Below, one piece after another: positions 1 to 9,009 of a stretch of 64,000 nucleotides of DNA. Numbering within the stretch: position 1 is the first letter of the stretch; each line of letters begins with the position of its first letter. Below the pieces are notes generated by a model that saw only the letters and a program-made list of their open reading frames with translations, did no database searches and was not told where the DNA came from. Both the position numbers and the translations under genes were made by a program. The stretch is from Allocatelliglobosispora scoriae (GTDB taxonomy: Bacteria; Actinomycetota; Actinomycetes; Mycobacteriales; Micromonosporaceae): positions 3,061,001 through 3,125,000 of the forward strand of contig NZ_JACHMN010000002.1 of the NCBI RefSeq assembly GCF_014204945.1, read 5' to 3'.

Positions 1-97
1 GAAGCCGCGTCACGGCCACCCGACGCGCCCGACGTGATCTGTGGCCAACCCGGTTGCGCGGATGGGGATGTGTGCCGTTATCCTTGCTGAGGTTCTT

Positions 98-178
98 GGC
101 GGGTTGCCCGAGCGGCCAATGGGAGCGGACTGTAAATCCGTCGCGAAAGCTTCAGAGGTTCGAATCCTCTACCCGCCA
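98..178 (+). tRNA. tRNA-Tyr (anticodon GTA)
   Basis: The acceptor arms GGCGGGT and ACCCGCC pair at the two ends, the anticodon loop reads ctGTAaa, the T-arm reads AGAGGTTCGAATCCTCT, and there is a long class II variable arm as expected for bacterial tRNA-Tyr. The discriminator A at 178 is followed by CCA at 179-181, so the tail may be encoded. Bases 1-97 upstream show no convincing gene and presumably hold its promoter. Confidence 0.95.
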
Positions 179-241
179 CCACCAGCAAGAACACGGCCCG
201 GACCAGCGGAAACGCTGACCGGGCCGTTGCATGCCCGAGCA

Positions 242-347
242 TGATCGCGCTGTTTCCCGGAACTACGGCCTACCCCCGCGCTGGGAAGGGGCTGTTTCCG
301 GGAAGCAGCACGATCACGCGGCGGAAGCCGGAAAGCAGCGCGATCAC
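242..347. repeat. Dispersed palindromic repeat, copy 1 (with an extra half copy)
   Basis: Bases 242-316 form an imperfect inverted repeat: a left arm beginning TGATCGCGCTGTTTCCCGG and a right arm ending in a TTTCCGGGAA...CGATCA type sequence. The same unit recurs at 5464-5538, 15584-15657 and 35582-35664. A second right half-arm (ccggaaagcagcgcgatca) follows at about 328-346. It fills the gap between tRNA-Tyr and the convergent pentapeptide gene, so a terminator role is possible. Confidence 0.75.
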
Positions 348-370
348 GCGGCAGGCAGGAAGCACCAGCG

Positions 371-1234
371 TCAACGCCGAGCTCGCGACCGCCCCTTGGC
401 CACAGGCCGAGCAGCCGACGCACCCCAGTGGGCCGGCCTGGTGAGCGACGGTGGCAGCTTCGTCGCCGCATCGCCCCGGGCGGAGTCGAGCTGCGACTGG
501 ATCAGGAAGATGCTGCTGCTCAGATCAGCCCCACCAAGCTCCGCACCCCGGCAGTCGGCCCCGATCAGATCCGCCATCCTCAGGTCGGCCCCGCGCAGAT
601 CAGCCCCGATCAGATAGGCGCCCCGCAGATTAGCCCCGCGCAGGTCGGCTCCCCGAAGCTTCGCCCCGATCAGATCGGCACCACGCCGCTCGAGCCGCTT
701 ACCCGGCGCGCCGGCCCGGACCAGCGAGCTGACCCGCAGCAGGAGATCGTTCACCTCGCCCCGGTGCCGCGGCAGGTCGACGGCGAGCACCTCCTCGGGC
801 GAGCCCTCCGCGAACCCCGAGGTCACGGCGATCAGCGCAGCGAGTTCCCCACGGAGCGGGTCCACCGACACCAGCCCCAGCGCCTCGGTCAGGTAGTAGA
901 GCAGTTCGTGGAGCTGCCGCATCACCGGGAACACGTCGAACATGGGCTTGGCGAGCTCAGGCGATCGCCGCCAGTCCCGCCCGCCGAAGGTGATCTGGGA
1001 GATCTGCTGCCCGGCACCGAAGCAGTCGAAGACCGTGCAGCCGGGGAAGCCCTTCTCTCGCAGGCTGGTGTGGATGCCGCAGCGGAAGTCGGTCCGCAGG
1101 TTGGGGCAGGCGTGCCCGGCCGGCTTGTCGATGGCGAAATCGGCCGAGGCCGCGAAGGCGGGGGCGACACAGCACAGTCCGAAACAGTTCGCGCAGTCGG
1201 CGCGCAGTTCGCGCGCCACCGGAGACTCGGCCAC
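371..1234 (-). CDS. Pentapeptide-repeat protein with N-terminal cysteine cluster
   Basis: A 287-residue protein read from a GTG. Residues about 184-245 are pentapeptide repeats of the A(D/N)LxG type, which fold as a right-handed quadrilateral beta helix. The N-terminus has a C-x2-C-x3-CC cluster (Cys14, 17, 21, 22) and more cysteines between residues 40 and 75, suggesting a metal-binding or redox-sensitive head. Family members with this layout occur in many actinobacteria without an established function. No membrane segment is visible. It ends facing tRNA-Tyr and is followed upstream by a minus-strand MFS gene. Confidence 0.8.
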   Translation of the reverse strand: MAESPVARELRADCANCFGLCCVAPAFAASADFAIDKPAGHACPNLRTDFRCGIHTSLREKGFPGCTVFDCFGAGQQISQITFGGRDWRRSPELAKPMFDVFPVMRQLHELLYYLTEALGLVSVDPLRGELAALIAVTSGFAEGSPEEVLAVDLPRHRGEVNDLLLRVSSLVRAGAPGKRLERRGADLIGAKLRGADLRGANLRGAYLIGADLRGADLRMADLIGADCRGAELGGADLSSSIFLIQSQLDSARGDAATKLPPSLTRPAHWGASAARPVAKGRSRARR

Positions 1235-1294
1235 GCGCTCACCCTACCGAGGGTGCCCTCTTCGGGGAGGCAGCCCGCCTCCCCGAAGTGCCCG

Positions 1295-2533
1295 TCACGC
1301 GCGGGAGACCGCCACCGCCCGGGCGATCGATCCGGTGGGCAGGGCGGCGACGACGGCGGCCGTGCCCACCGCCAGGCCGGCGAAGAGGAACGCGAACGGG
1401 ACCCCGCCGGGGCGGTCGACGATCAGCCCGCTCACCGCACCGCCGACGGCGCTCGCCGAGACGCCGGTGGTGACGACCCAGGTGTATGCCTCGTTCAGCA
1501 TCGCGCCGGGCGCGATGAGGCCGACCAGCGAGTTCTCCACGGTCAACGCCGGTGCGATCGTGGCACCGCCGAGGACGAGCGCCACACCCAGCGCCGCCGG
1601 TCCAGGCATGATGGCGAGTACGCCGAGACTGCCCGCGACTCCCGCCAGCAGCAGCGCGAACTGCCGTGACGGCGCCTTGGCGGGCCGACGGGTCCCGAAC
1701 CAGAGCCCGCCGACGGCGCTGCCGATGCTCCACACCGCGAGCAGGACGGCACCGACCGTTTCGGGGCTCTCGACGACGTGCGCGGTGGCGTACGCGGGGA
1801 CGGCGACACCGATCGCACCGAACGCCGTGCCGAGTCCCGCCACGCAGAGCAGCAGTGCGGGGAAGCCCGGCGTGCGCAGCGGACCGAGCCCGGTCGCCCG
1901 GTGCTGCCGCTCGTGTGGCTTGACCTGCCGCATCGCCTTGCCGAGCGCGACGGTCAGGGTGCCGATGAGCGTGACGACGGCGGCGACGCCGATCGCGAAG
2001 GCCGGTGTGGCGAGCGCGATGGCACCGGCGACGAGCAGCGGCCCGAGTACGAACACGATCTCGAAGATCGAGGTCTCGGCGGCGAGCGCGGTCTGACGCA
2101 GCGCTGAGCGTCCGGTGGCGGGCTCGGTGAGCGTGCTCCAGACTCCCCGGATCGCGGCGGTCAGCGGCGGGTAGGTGGCTCCGGCGAGGGCACTCATCAC
2201 GTAGATGAGGGCGAGCGCGTCGCCACCGCCCCGGCTTGCGAGGAGGAGGCCGACGAGCGCGATCGGGTGCGCCACGGCGAGGGTCGCCAGGACCGGCGCG
2301 GGGCCGATCCGGTCGGCGATGCGCCCGGCGATGGGCGAGAAGGTCGCCCCGGCGAGGGCGTAGATACCCGCCGCGACGGCCGCCGGTGCGTAGGCGCCCG
2401 TCTTGTGCTGCACGAGCAGCAGCAGGGCGAGGGTCGTCATGCCGATGCCGAGCCGGGCGAACATGCCCATGAGCAGCAGCATGCGCGCTCCAGGGATTCG
2501 CCAAACTCCTACATACTGCTTGAACGCTGTCAT
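1295..2533 (-). CDS. MFS family transporter
   Basis: A 412-residue polytopic membrane protein with the size and 12-helix hydrophobic pattern of the major facilitator superfamily. The start MTAFKQYVG at 2533 is chosen because GGGAGGTG lies just upstream; the longer open frame to 2620 has no ribosome-binding site. The loop after the second helix reads GRIADRIGP, the MFS motif A region. The substrate cannot be assigned; drug or metabolite efflux is the common role for this subgroup. A terminator-like hairpin separates it from the gene upstream, so it probably has its own promoter in 2534-2607. Confidence 0.85.
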   Translation of the reverse strand: MTAFKQYVGVWRIPGARMLLLMGMFARLGIGMTTLALLLLVQHKTGAYAPAAVAAGIYALAGATFSPIAGRIADRIGPAPVLATLAVAHPIALVGLLLASRGGGDALALIYVMSALAGATYPPLTAAIRGVWSTLTEPATGRSALRQTALAAETSIFEIVFVLGPLLVAGAIALATPAFAIGVAAVVTLIGTLTVALGKAMRQVKPHERQHRATGLGPLRTPGFPALLLCVAGLGTAFGAIGVAVPAYATAHVVESPETVGAVLLAVWSIGSAVGGLWFGTRRPAKAPSRQFALLLAGVAGSLGVLAIMPGPAALGVALVLGGATIAPALTVENSLVGLIAPGAMLNEAYTWVVTTGVSASAVGGAVSGLIVDRPGGVPFAFLFAGLAVGTAAVVAALPTGSIARAVAVSRA

Positions 2534-2607
2534 GTGCCACCTCCCGGGCATAGAAAAATCGCCCCTTCCTATGTAAGGAGCGAACGACCTTGTGATCATA
2601 ACAACAG

Positions 2608-2642
2608 CACCCCGGGGCACCTACTGAAAGGCCCCGGGGGTG
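2608..2642 (-). terminator. GC-rich hairpin downstream of 2665-3345
   Basis: Arms CACCCCGGGGC (2608-2618) and GCCCCGGGGGTG (2631-2642) pair with one bulged base around a 12-nt loop. It lies just after the stop of the minus-strand gene ending at 2665, as an intrinsic terminator would, although no long T-run follows. Confidence 0.55.
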
Positions 2643-2664
2643 TGGCAACTCACCGCGTACCCAC

Positions 2665-3345
2665 CTAATAGGCGAGGGGATCCGCGGCGAGCGAGCGGAG
2701 GTGGGCACCGATGGCCCGCGCGCGCTCCACGGCGGCCGACCTGTTCTGGTCGAGCGCGTCGGCGAGCGCGGCGAGCTGACCGCTCGGGAGCAGATCGAGG
2801 CCCTGGCCGCGCAGCGGAAGCTTGGTGATCCGCCCGGAGCGCTGGTCGGTCGCGACCAGCGCGGGTACGCGCACCGTCGACCGCTGATGGTGAGTCCCGT
2901 GATCGTGGTGCTGGGAGTAGTTGATGCCGCCCATCGCGATCTCGGCGGTCGAAAGGTCCACCGCTCGGCTGAGGAAGGCTCCACGCCGGGTGAGCACCGT
3001 GCCGTCCAGCCAGGCCGCCTCGCGCCAGATCCGCAGCAGCAAATAGCACCCGACCAGCGCAAACGGGACCCCGCAGAGTCCGATCATCTTGAAGACCCCC
3101 GCTGCGAGCGACCCAGCGGAGTCGACGGCGCCCACGTCGGGACCGATCGGGTCCGCCGCGCCGGGGAAGCCGATGAGGTCCGGCTCGCCCGTGTCGAGCG
3201 GCGTCGTGAGGGCGTCGGTGAACCCGAAGGCGAAGATCACGAAGAAGACGCTCATGCCGACGAAGACGAGAGCGATCACCGACGACAAAACCTTCATCCC
3301 CAAGGGGAGACCGATCGAGAGGTGGATACGCTGCGAGGGCTGCAT
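2665..3345 (-). CDS. Putative membrane protein, function unknown
   Basis: A 226-residue protein with a hydrophobic segment at about residues 15-40, an acidic extracytoplasmic-looking stretch rich in Asp, Gly and Pro, a second hydrophobic segment at about 85-105 (GVPFALVGCYLLLRIW), and then a soluble domain. That C-terminal half reads like a membrane-associated PH-like beta domain (DGTVLTRRGAF, TKLPLRGQGLDLLP). I do not recognise a named family. It is transcribed toward the MFS gene and lies 53 bases downstream of htpX on the same strand, so co-transcription with htpX is possible. Confidence 0.75.
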   Translation of the reverse strand: MQPSQRIHLSIGLPLGMKVLSSVIALVFVGMSVFFVIFAFGFTDALTTPLDTGEPDLIGFPGAADPIGPDVGAVDSAGSLAAGVFKMIGLCGVPFALVGCYLLLRIWREAAWLDGTVLTRRGAFLSRAVDLSTAEIAMGGINYSQHHDHGTHHQRSTVRVPALVATDQRSGRITKLPLRGQGLDLLPSGQLAALADALDQNRSAAVERARAIGAHLRSLAADPLAY

Positions 3346-3398
3346 GACCAGCGAGATTACAACATTCTCGCCAGCCCGACAGCCCTCGTTCGCCGAGG

Positions 3399-4280
3399 TC
3401 AGCGCAGGTACTGGATGGGTCCGGAGTTGGCCGCCATCAGTTCGAGGCGACGGACCCGGTCCTCCATCGGCGGGTGGGTCGAGAAGAGCTTCGCGATGCC
3501 GCCGCCGCTGAACGGGTTGGCGATCATCAGGTGCGCCGTGCTGGTGAGCTGGCCGTCCGCGGGGAGCGGCAGCCGCTGGGCGCCGTAGTGGATCTTCTTC
3601 AACGCGTTCGCCAGCGACAGGGGGTCGTTGGTGAGCGCGGCGCCCGAGGCGTCGGCCTGGTACTCACGGCTGCGGCTGATCGCGAGCTGGATGATCGACG
3701 CCGCCAGCGGGCCGAGGATCAGCATCGCGATGAAGACCGCCGGGTTGGGGCCGTCATCGTCGTCGCTGCTGCCGAAGGGGAGGAACCAGGCGAGCTGGGC
3801 CAGCATGGTGATGATGCCGGCGAGCGCGCCGGCGACGCTGGAGATGAGGATGTCGCGGTTGTAGACGTGCGACAGCTCATGGCCGATCACGCCGCGCAGC
3901 TCGTTGTAGTCGAGGATCTGGGTGATGCCCTCCGTGACGCAGACCGCCGCGTTCTCGGGGTTGCGGCCGGTGGCGAAGGCGTTGGGCTGCGAGGTCGGGC
4001 TCATGTAGAGGCGGGGCATCGGCTTGCCCGCCTGCTGGGAGAGCTCACGAACCATCTGGTAGAGCGCGGGGAACTGCTGCTCCGTGACGGGCTGGGCGCC
4101 CATCGAGCGCAGGGCGAGCTTGTCGGAGAAGAAGTAGCTGACACCGTTCATCACGAGGGAGATGACGACGGCGATCATCAGGCCGGTGCTGCCCCCGAGC
4201 CAGTAACCCACCGCGAGGATCATCGCGGTGAGCAGGCCGAGCAGGGCGGCCGTCTTGAGCCCGTTGTGGTGGCTGTGCAC
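3399..4280 (-). CDS. htpX: Membrane zinc metalloprotease HtpX
   Basis: A 293-residue protein of normal HtpX length. It has two N-terminal membrane segments, then the M48 zinc motif HELSH within GHELSHVYNRD, two more hydrophobic segments, and a downstream glutamate in SREYQADASG that supplies the third zinc ligand. HtpX degrades misfolded membrane proteins alongside FtsH. The GTG at 4280 (protein start MHSHHNG) follows GGAG at a five-base spacing and is preferred over the longer open frame to 4361. The gene is divergent from the FUSC-like gene. Confidence 0.93.
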   Translation of the reverse strand: MHSHHNGLKTAALLGLLTAMILAVGYWLGGSTGLMIAVVISLVMNGVSYFFSDKLALRSMGAQPVTEQQFPALYQMVRELSQQAGKPMPRLYMSPTSQPNAFATGRNPENAAVCVTEGITQILDYNELRGVIGHELSHVYNRDILISSVAGALAGIITMLAQLAWFLPFGSSDDDDGPNPAVFIAMLILGPLAASIIQLAISRSREYQADASGAALTNDPLSLANALKKIHYGAQRLPLPADGQLTSTAHLMIANPFSGGGIAKLFSTHPPMEDRVRRLELMAANSGPIQYLR

Positions 4281-4458
4281 GATCACTCCAATCGAACTTC
4301 GCTGACACAGATGGGAACCGGTGGTCGCCGCTCCATCATCCCCAGATGCGCTGAGAATCACCTGTGAGGTGATGTCCGAATTATCGCAATTGAGCGCTGC
4401 GCCACATTTGAAGGTGAACTGCTATGTTTCCTCGCAGGTAACCAGAAGACTGAACTGC

Positions 4459-5457
4459 ATGGCAGTCCTGACCACCAACCCCATCGGGGTTCGCAAGGCA
4501 CGGCCGGCTCCCACGATGCGACGCGGCGTCAACCGGAGTGGCCAGGCGGTCGTCAAGCGGGCCTGGCGCATCAGCCGCCCCATCATCTTCCAGGTCGGTC
4601 TCGCGATCGTCATCTCGGTCGTCCTGGCCAGCCTGATCGGCCACGACCGGCCGATCGGAGCACCGCTCTTCGCCGTCGCCACCCTCGAACTCGTCTGCGC
4701 CAAACGGCACCGGCACATCGCCTGGATGATCCTGGGTATCGCGATCGGCCTCACGCTCACCGCCGTTCTGATCGGCTACCGCTCGGTCGGCTGGGTCGCG
4801 GCCGACATCGCGATCGGCGTGATCACGGCCTTCGTCATCGCCTTCGCCACGACACCCCGAAACGCCGTCGGACTCGTCGGCGAGAGCCTCGACCCGCTGC
4901 TCACCCGGGTCGCCACCAACGTCCGCGCCGTCGCCGGTGCGCTGCGCGACAACGACACCACGGCGGCGGCAGCCGCCGTCTACGACCTGGTCGAGACCGA
5001 GCAGGACCTCAACCGCCTCGACGAGGTGCTGATGCAGGTACGCCGGTCCGCGATCATCACGCTCTGGACGACGGGACAGGACCTCGCGGTCCACACGACG
5101 ACCGCTCGGGAGATCGGCTACGCCGTGCGCAACATCCGGGTCATGGCACGCCACTCCTGGTGGGGAGTGCTGCGGGGACGTGAGCGGGTGCCGGTGGCGC
5201 TGCCGCAGATGCTCGACGCGCTCGCGGACGGGATCGGCGTACTCCGTGACGAGATCAACCGGGGCGGCCGTCTCAGCACCGCTCGGCCGCTGCTGATCTC
5301 GGCGTCCCGCTGGATCGACGTGGTCCGGCAGGAGCGCCCGGGCATGGCCGCTGCGGCTGTGGCGTCCGACGCCGACGCGGCGGTGCTCAACCTGCTGATC
5401 GCGACCGGCATGCCGGTCGTCGAGGCCGACGACAAGCTCCACCGCCCTCTCACGTAG
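4459..5457 (+). CDS. FUSC-like (aromatic acid exporter family) membrane protein
   Basis: About 332 residues from MAVLTTNP. Residues roughly 35-140 hold four closely spaced hydrophobic helices, followed by a long helical cytoplasmic domain, which is the layout of the short FUSC/ArAE-type proteins of actinobacteria. The substrate is unknown. The start is uncertain: the frame is open back to 4321 and an alternative ATG at 4372 also exists, while the 4459 start lacks a strong Shine-Dalgarno sequence. It is divergent from htpX and ends just before a palindromic repeat. Confidence 0.75.
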   Translation: MAVLTTNPIGVRKARPAPTMRRGVNRSGQAVVKRAWRISRPIIFQVGLAIVISVVLASLIGHDRPIGAPLFAVATLELVCAKRHRHIAWMILGIAIGLTLTAVLIGYRSVGWVAADIAIGVITAFVIAFATTPRNAVGLVGESLDPLLTRVATNVRAVAGALRDNDTTAAAAAVYDLVETEQDLNRLDEVLMQVRRSAIITLWTTGQDLAVHTTTAREIGYAVRNIRVMARHSWWGVLRGRERVPVALPQMLDALADGIGVLRDEINRGGRLSTARPLLISASRWIDVVRQERPGMAAAAVASDADAAVLNLLIATGMPVVEADDKLHRPLT

Positions 5458-5463
5458 GCAGCG

Positions 5464-5538
5464 TGATCGCGTTGTTTCCAGGATTTAGTCCCCATTGCAT
5501 GCGCGGAAGGGGCTTACTTCCGGGAAACAACGCGATCA
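5464..5538. repeat. Dispersed palindromic repeat, copy 2
   Basis: An imperfect inverted repeat starting TGATCGCGTTGTTTCC and ending GGGAAACAACGCGATCA, about 75 bases. It sits between the convergent FUSC-like gene and the EI24-domain gene, a position that would suit bidirectional termination. Confidence 0.8.
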
Positions 5539-5578
5539 TGACGTGCGGACCCGCGCATGATCTTGGTCCGCGACGCGC

Positions 5579-6349
5579 TCAGGGGGTGGGGCGCTCGATG
5601 GGCAGGGACAGGGATCGACGCGCCAGCAGCGTCCCGCCGGCCACTGCCGCAGGCATGATCAAGACCGCGCCCAGCGGGATGAGGAAGCACACGAACACCC
5701 CGGCGCCGAACCCGACCGCCAGCGCCCGGTGCCCGGCCAGCGCCCGCCGCCGATCCTTCAACCGCAGCCCGCGCCGGTTGAACGCCACCCCGACCAGCTC
5801 GACCGCGAGGAACCAGCCACCCACCAGCGCCCCGAGCACCGGTACGACCGTCTGCCCCACCACCGGGATGAACCCGGCGGCGAAGAGCGGCACGCCGATC
5901 AGCAGCGAGATCGCCAACATCCGCAGCGCGTCCTTGAGCGAGCGGAACATGCTGCGCCACCACGGCAGGTCGACCGCGTCGGGAACCCCGCCGAAACCGT
6001 CCTCGACCTTCTCCGAGATCGCCTCGTAGAACGGGTCCCCGATCAACAGGGTCACCGCGGTGAAGGTCAGGATCCAGATCAGCAGGCCGACGCCGACGAG
6101 CCCGACACCGGCGGTGAGCCGCATCGCCTGGCGGGCGGTGGTCGACCAGTCGTCGGCGTACCAGGTGACCAGCACCGACAGGTCGTCCAGGAAGTAGATC
6201 ATCGTGCCGAGGGCGGCGGCGAAGACGAGCATCGCGATCACCGCCGGGATCAGGCCGAGCAGCAGCAGTCGGGGGCTGCGCGCGTACATGCCGATACCGC
6301 GGAACAGGAGACCGACGCCGCTGAAGAACGACGAGACTGTTGCCTTCAC
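5579..6349 (-). CDS. EI24-domain (CysZ-like) membrane protein
   Basis: A 256-residue polytopic membrane protein starting MKATVSSFFSGVGLLFRG. It has four or more long hydrophobic segments and the conserved GDPFYEAISEKVE stretch typical of the EI24 family (PF07264), which includes the sulfate permease CysZ. Transport of sulfate has not been shown for the actinobacterial members. The gene follows AlaX with 18 bases between them and is probably the last gene of that operon. Confidence 0.85.
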   Translation of the reverse strand: MKATVSSFFSGVGLLFRGIGMYARSPRLLLLGLIPAVIAMLVFAAALGTMIYFLDDLSVLVTWYADDWSTTARQAMRLTAGVGLVGVGLLIWILTFTAVTLLIGDPFYEAISEKVEDGFGGVPDAVDLPWWRSMFRSLKDALRMLAISLLIGVPLFAAGFIPVVGQTVVPVLGALVGGWFLAVELVGVAFNRRGLRLKDRRRALAGHRALAVGFGAGVFVCFLIPLGAVLIMPAAVAGGTLLARRSLSLPIERPTP

Positions 6350-6367
6350 GGCGTGAAGCTACCCCAG

Positions 6368-7102
6368 TCAGGCCAGCTTCACGCGTACCCGTCGATTGGC
6401 CTTGCCTTTGCTCTCGACCTTGACGACCTGGAGCCGGCCGATCTGCGCGGTGGACGCGACGTGCGTCCCGCCGTCGGCCTGGGTGTCCAGGCCGACGATG
6501 TCGACGATCCGGACCTCCTGCTCGTCGGGCGGGATGAGGTTGGACTGAGTGCGGATGATGTCGGGCAGCGCGAGCGCCTCATCGCGCGGCAGCACCTTGG
6601 TGGTGACGCTGCGATCGGCGGCGACCTCCGCGTTGACCAGCTCCTCCAGCCGCGCCTTGAACCCCTCGGGCACCTCGGGCAGGTTGAAGTCCATCCGCGC
6701 CTCGCCGGGCTCCATGTTGCCGCCGGTGACGAGCGCGCCGAAGTCGCGGAAAACGACGCCGCAGAGGACGTGCAGGCCGGAGTGGGTGCGCATGAGCAGC
6801 GTGCGGCGCTCGTCGGCGATCGCCCCGACGACCGCCGTGCCGACGGGCGGCAGCGGGTCACCCTCGGCCGGGATCAGGTAGAGGTCGTCGCCCTTGCGGG
6901 TGCCCTCGATCCGGGTCTGCACGCCCTGCCAGAGCAGCACGCCGTGGTCCGGCGGCTGACCGCCGCCACCGGGGTAGAACGCCGACCGGTCCAGCACGAT
7001 CCCGGTCTCCGGGTCCGCGGCGACGACCACGCACTCCCACTCGCGCAGGGTGGGGTCGAGAAGATCCAAGCGGTCGGTACGCCCATGGCTGCTGATGCCC
7101 AT
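6368..7102 (-). CDS. Alanyl-tRNA editing protein, AlaX type
   Basis: A 244-residue stand-alone editing domain related to the editing domain of alanyl-tRNA synthetase; the family hydrolyses Ser- or Gly-tRNA(Ala). Visible features are the N-terminal FYPGGGGQPPDHG segment, the zinc motif H-x3-H in RTHSGLHVL, and the second motif DGGTHVAST. The residue that is Cys in the AlaRS CxGTH-type motif appears to be Asp here, as seems common in AlaX-like relatives. It starts nine bases after the hydrolase gene stops, in a common operon. Confidence 0.88.
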   Translation of the reverse strand: MGISSHGRTDRLDLLDPTLREWECVVVAADPETGIVLDRSAFYPGGGGQPPDHGVLLWQGVQTRIEGTRKGDDLYLIPAEGDPLPPVGTAVVGAIADERRTLLMRTHSGLHVLCGVVFRDFGALVTGGNMEPGEARMDFNLPEVPEGFKARLEELVNAEVAADRSVTTKVLPRDEALALPDIIRTQSNLIPPDEQEVRIVDIVGLDTQADGGTHVASTAQIGRLQVVKVESKGKANRRVRVKLA

Positions 7103-7111
7103 GGCGAAAGA

Positions 7112-7999
7112 CTACTGATTGAGAAACGCCGAGATGCGCTCGCGTAGGTCGGCCCGCTCGGTCCACAGGATCGTCGGCCGGGAGTAGACGTGCAGCTCCG
7201 CCGAGGGCAGCACCTCGGCGAGCTCCTCGGCGATCGAGACGGGGTGCAGCTCGTCGCCCTGGCACGCGATGATCAGGGCGGGTGCGTCGACGTGGCGCAG
7301 CGCCTCCCGATCGTCGATCGCGACCTGGTCGGCGAGCGCGCCGAGCTCCTCGGAGAGCCCGTCGCGCATCAGCGAATCGAGCCGCTGGCGGACATAGGCC
7401 CAGCCGGTGGCGGCGTTGCGGAAGGTCTTGGGCACCTCGGCGACGAGCTGCGTCGCGACAGCACCGACATCGCCGCTCGCCACGGCGTCGAGAAGTGCCA
7501 GGAAGCGCTCCCGGGCGGCGGCGGACCGGGGCACGTCGAGCACGGCGGGCAGGATGAAGACGAGCCGTTCGAACCGCTGCGGCGACTCGGTGAGCAGGCG
7601 GCAGAGCGCACCGGCACCGAGGCTCATCCCGAGCGCCCGCGTCGCACCGGAGAGGTCCGAGACGGCCCGCAGGTCCCGGGCGAGGTCGGCGTATGTCCAG
7701 TCACCGTCCGGCGCCGACGAGCGGCCGTGCCCGCGGAACTGGAAGAAGACCCGGCGGCCCTCGACCGCACTGCCGTAGACCCTGGTCTCGGCGATGCCCT
7801 GGCCGAGCCCGTGGGCGAAGATCGTGACCGGATCGCCGAGCCCGGTGACCATGCGTTCGAGGTCGGCACCGTGCGGCGTCGCCACCAGCTCGGTCGGCAG
7901 GGCCGGCGGAACCGGTCGGCCCGCTCGCGGCGAGACGTTCCTCGGCTTCATGTAGCGCGGCGCTCCGTCCGGCGGCGGCGGCCAGCGGAACTGACTCAC
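7112..7999 (-). CDS. Alpha/beta hydrolase
   Basis: A 295-residue alpha/beta-hydrolase-fold protein. The oxyanion segment FAHGLGQG, the FRGHGRSS turn and the nucleophile elbow GMSLGAG (serine nucleophile) are in order, with a late aspartate in CQGDELHPVS and a probable catalytic His near the C-terminus less clear. The substrate is unknown. The start codon overlaps the stop of the DUF2516 gene (ATGA), indicating translational coupling, and AlaX follows after nine bases. Confidence 0.87.
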   Translation of the reverse strand: MSQFRWPPPPDGAPRYMKPRNVSPRAGRPVPPALPTELVATPHGADLERMVTGLGDPVTIFAHGLGQGIAETRVYGSAVEGRRVFFQFRGHGRSSAPDGDWTYADLARDLRAVSDLSGATRALGMSLGAGALCRLLTESPQRFERLVFILPAVLDVPRSAAARERFLALLDAVASGDVGAVATQLVAEVPKTFRNAATGWAYVRQRLDSLMRDGLSEELGALADQVAIDDREALRHVDAPALIIACQGDELHPVSIAEELAEVLPSAELHVYSRPTILWTERADLRERISAFLNQ

Positions 8000-8298
8000 C
8001 AGCGCCCCTCCAGCAGCTCCTTGATCCCTGCTCGGACGTCCAGGAGATAGAAGAGCGTGCAGCCGGTGAAGATGAGGCCGAGCGGGATGACGCTGATGCC
8101 GCCCGCGACACCAAAGATGATCATGATTGGGACGCCCACGATCAGCAGGCCCAGCCAGCCGCCCTTGGGCAGCGTGCCGATCGCGGTGAAGGCATCAGGA
8201 CGCTGGGCGACGCAGTGGATGATCGCCCACACGGTGAGAGCGAGCATGATGCCGACCAGGACCGCGTCGATCCCGAACATGACATTCTCGTAGAACAT
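7996..8298 (-). CDS. DUF2516 family membrane protein
   Basis: A 100-residue protein from MFYENVMFG, with three hydrophobic segments and the spacing of the actinobacterial DUF2516 family. The position after an XRE regulator and HbhA matches the Mycobacterium tuberculosis order Rv0474-Rv0475-Rv0476, supporting orthology. An alternative ATG at 8319 would add seven residues. A terminator hairpin lies between it and hbhA, so it probably has its own promoter or depends on readthrough. Confidence 0.82.
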   Translation of the reverse strand: MFYENVMFGIDAVLVGIMLALTVWAIIHCVAQRPDAFTAIGTLPKGGWLGLLIVGVPIMIIFGVAGGISVIPLGLIFTGCTLFYLLDVRAGIKELLEGRW

Positions 8299-8317
8299 GA
8301 CCCCAGCGTATTGCAAC

Positions 8318-8352
8318 AACGGCGGCCGTAGCGAAAAGCTCCGGCCGCCGTT
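8318..8352 (-). terminator. Intrinsic terminator after hbhA-like gene
   Basis: An 11-bp perfect stem, AACGGCGGCCG (8318-8328) and CGGCCGCCGTT (8342-8352), with a 13-base loop, placed 13 bases after the stop of the HbhA-like gene on the minus strand. Confidence 0.7.
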
Positions 8353-8364
8353 TATCCATGCTCG

Positions 8365-9009
8365 TTACTTGGTGGTGCTCCCGTTGCCCTTGGGCTTGCG
8401 GGGAGCAGCCGGCTTGACCGGCTTCTCGACGGTGCCCTCGACGACCGGCGCGGCCTCGGCGGCCATGGTCTCGACGACGGTCGTCTCCGCGGCTGTCGCG
8501 GCGGCCTCGGGGTCGATGTCGGAGACCTTCGGCTCGGCCGTCGCACCGGCGTGCTCCGGCACGACGACCTTCTCGCCGCGGGCGACGAGGTCGTCGTAGA
8601 GCTTCATGGCGCGCTCGGTGACGGTCTGCGCGCCGGTGACGAGAGTCGTGCGGATCTTCTCGATGTCGACCTTGGTGGTCAGCTCGGCGGCCTTGTCGGT
8701 CGCCTGGGCGCCCAGCTCCGCGGCCTTCGCCTTGAGCTTGCCGGTCTCCCCCGTCGCGTCGGCCCGGAAGGCGTTGAACTGCCCGCCCGCCTGCGTCCGC
8801 AGGGTCTCCGCCTTCTGCGAGGCCTGCGCGCGGAACTCGGGAGCCCGCTCGCGCAGCTTCTCCGCCTCGGCACGGAGCTTGTCGGCGTACTCAGGGAGCT
8901 TGCGGAGCTGCTGGTACGCCAGGTCGCCGATGCCTGCCGCGGCGTAGACCGCGCTCGGGTACTCGTTCTTCTCGGTGGTGTCGGACTTCGGTGTGGTGGT
9001 GGCGTTCAC
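8365..9009 (-). CDS. hbhA: Heparin-binding hemagglutinin (HbhA)-like protein
   Basis: A 214-residue soluble protein made mostly of a long Ala/Glu/Lys-rich helix (residues about 30-150) that should form a coiled coil, followed by a Pro/Ala/Lys-rich tail ending APRKPKGNGSTTK. This is the layout of mycobacterial HbhA, whose Lys/Pro-rich tail binds heparan sulfate and which is also linked to lipid inclusions. The tail here is shorter and less regular. The GTG start at 9009 follows GGGGGAG and overlaps the stop of the XRE gene (GTGA), so the two are coupled. In this presumably non-pathogenic host the adhesin role is doubtful. Confidence 0.8.
   Translation of the reverse strand: MNATTTPKSDTTEKNEYPSAVYAAAGIGDLAYQQLRKLPEYADKLRAEAEKLRERAPEFRAQASQKAETLRTQAGGQFNAFRADATGETGKLKAKAAELGAQATDKAAELTTKVDIEKIRTTLVTGAQTVTERAMKLYDDLVARGEKVVVPEHAGATAEPKVSDIDPEAAATAAETTVVETMAAEAAPVVEGTVEKPVKPAAPRKPKGNGSTTK

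Noticed and set aside
242-347. CRISPR-like array from repeated GATCACGCGG-type words
   Set aside because: The repeats are inverted arms of the dispersed palindrome, not evenly spaced direct repeats with unique spacers; no cas genes are in the window.
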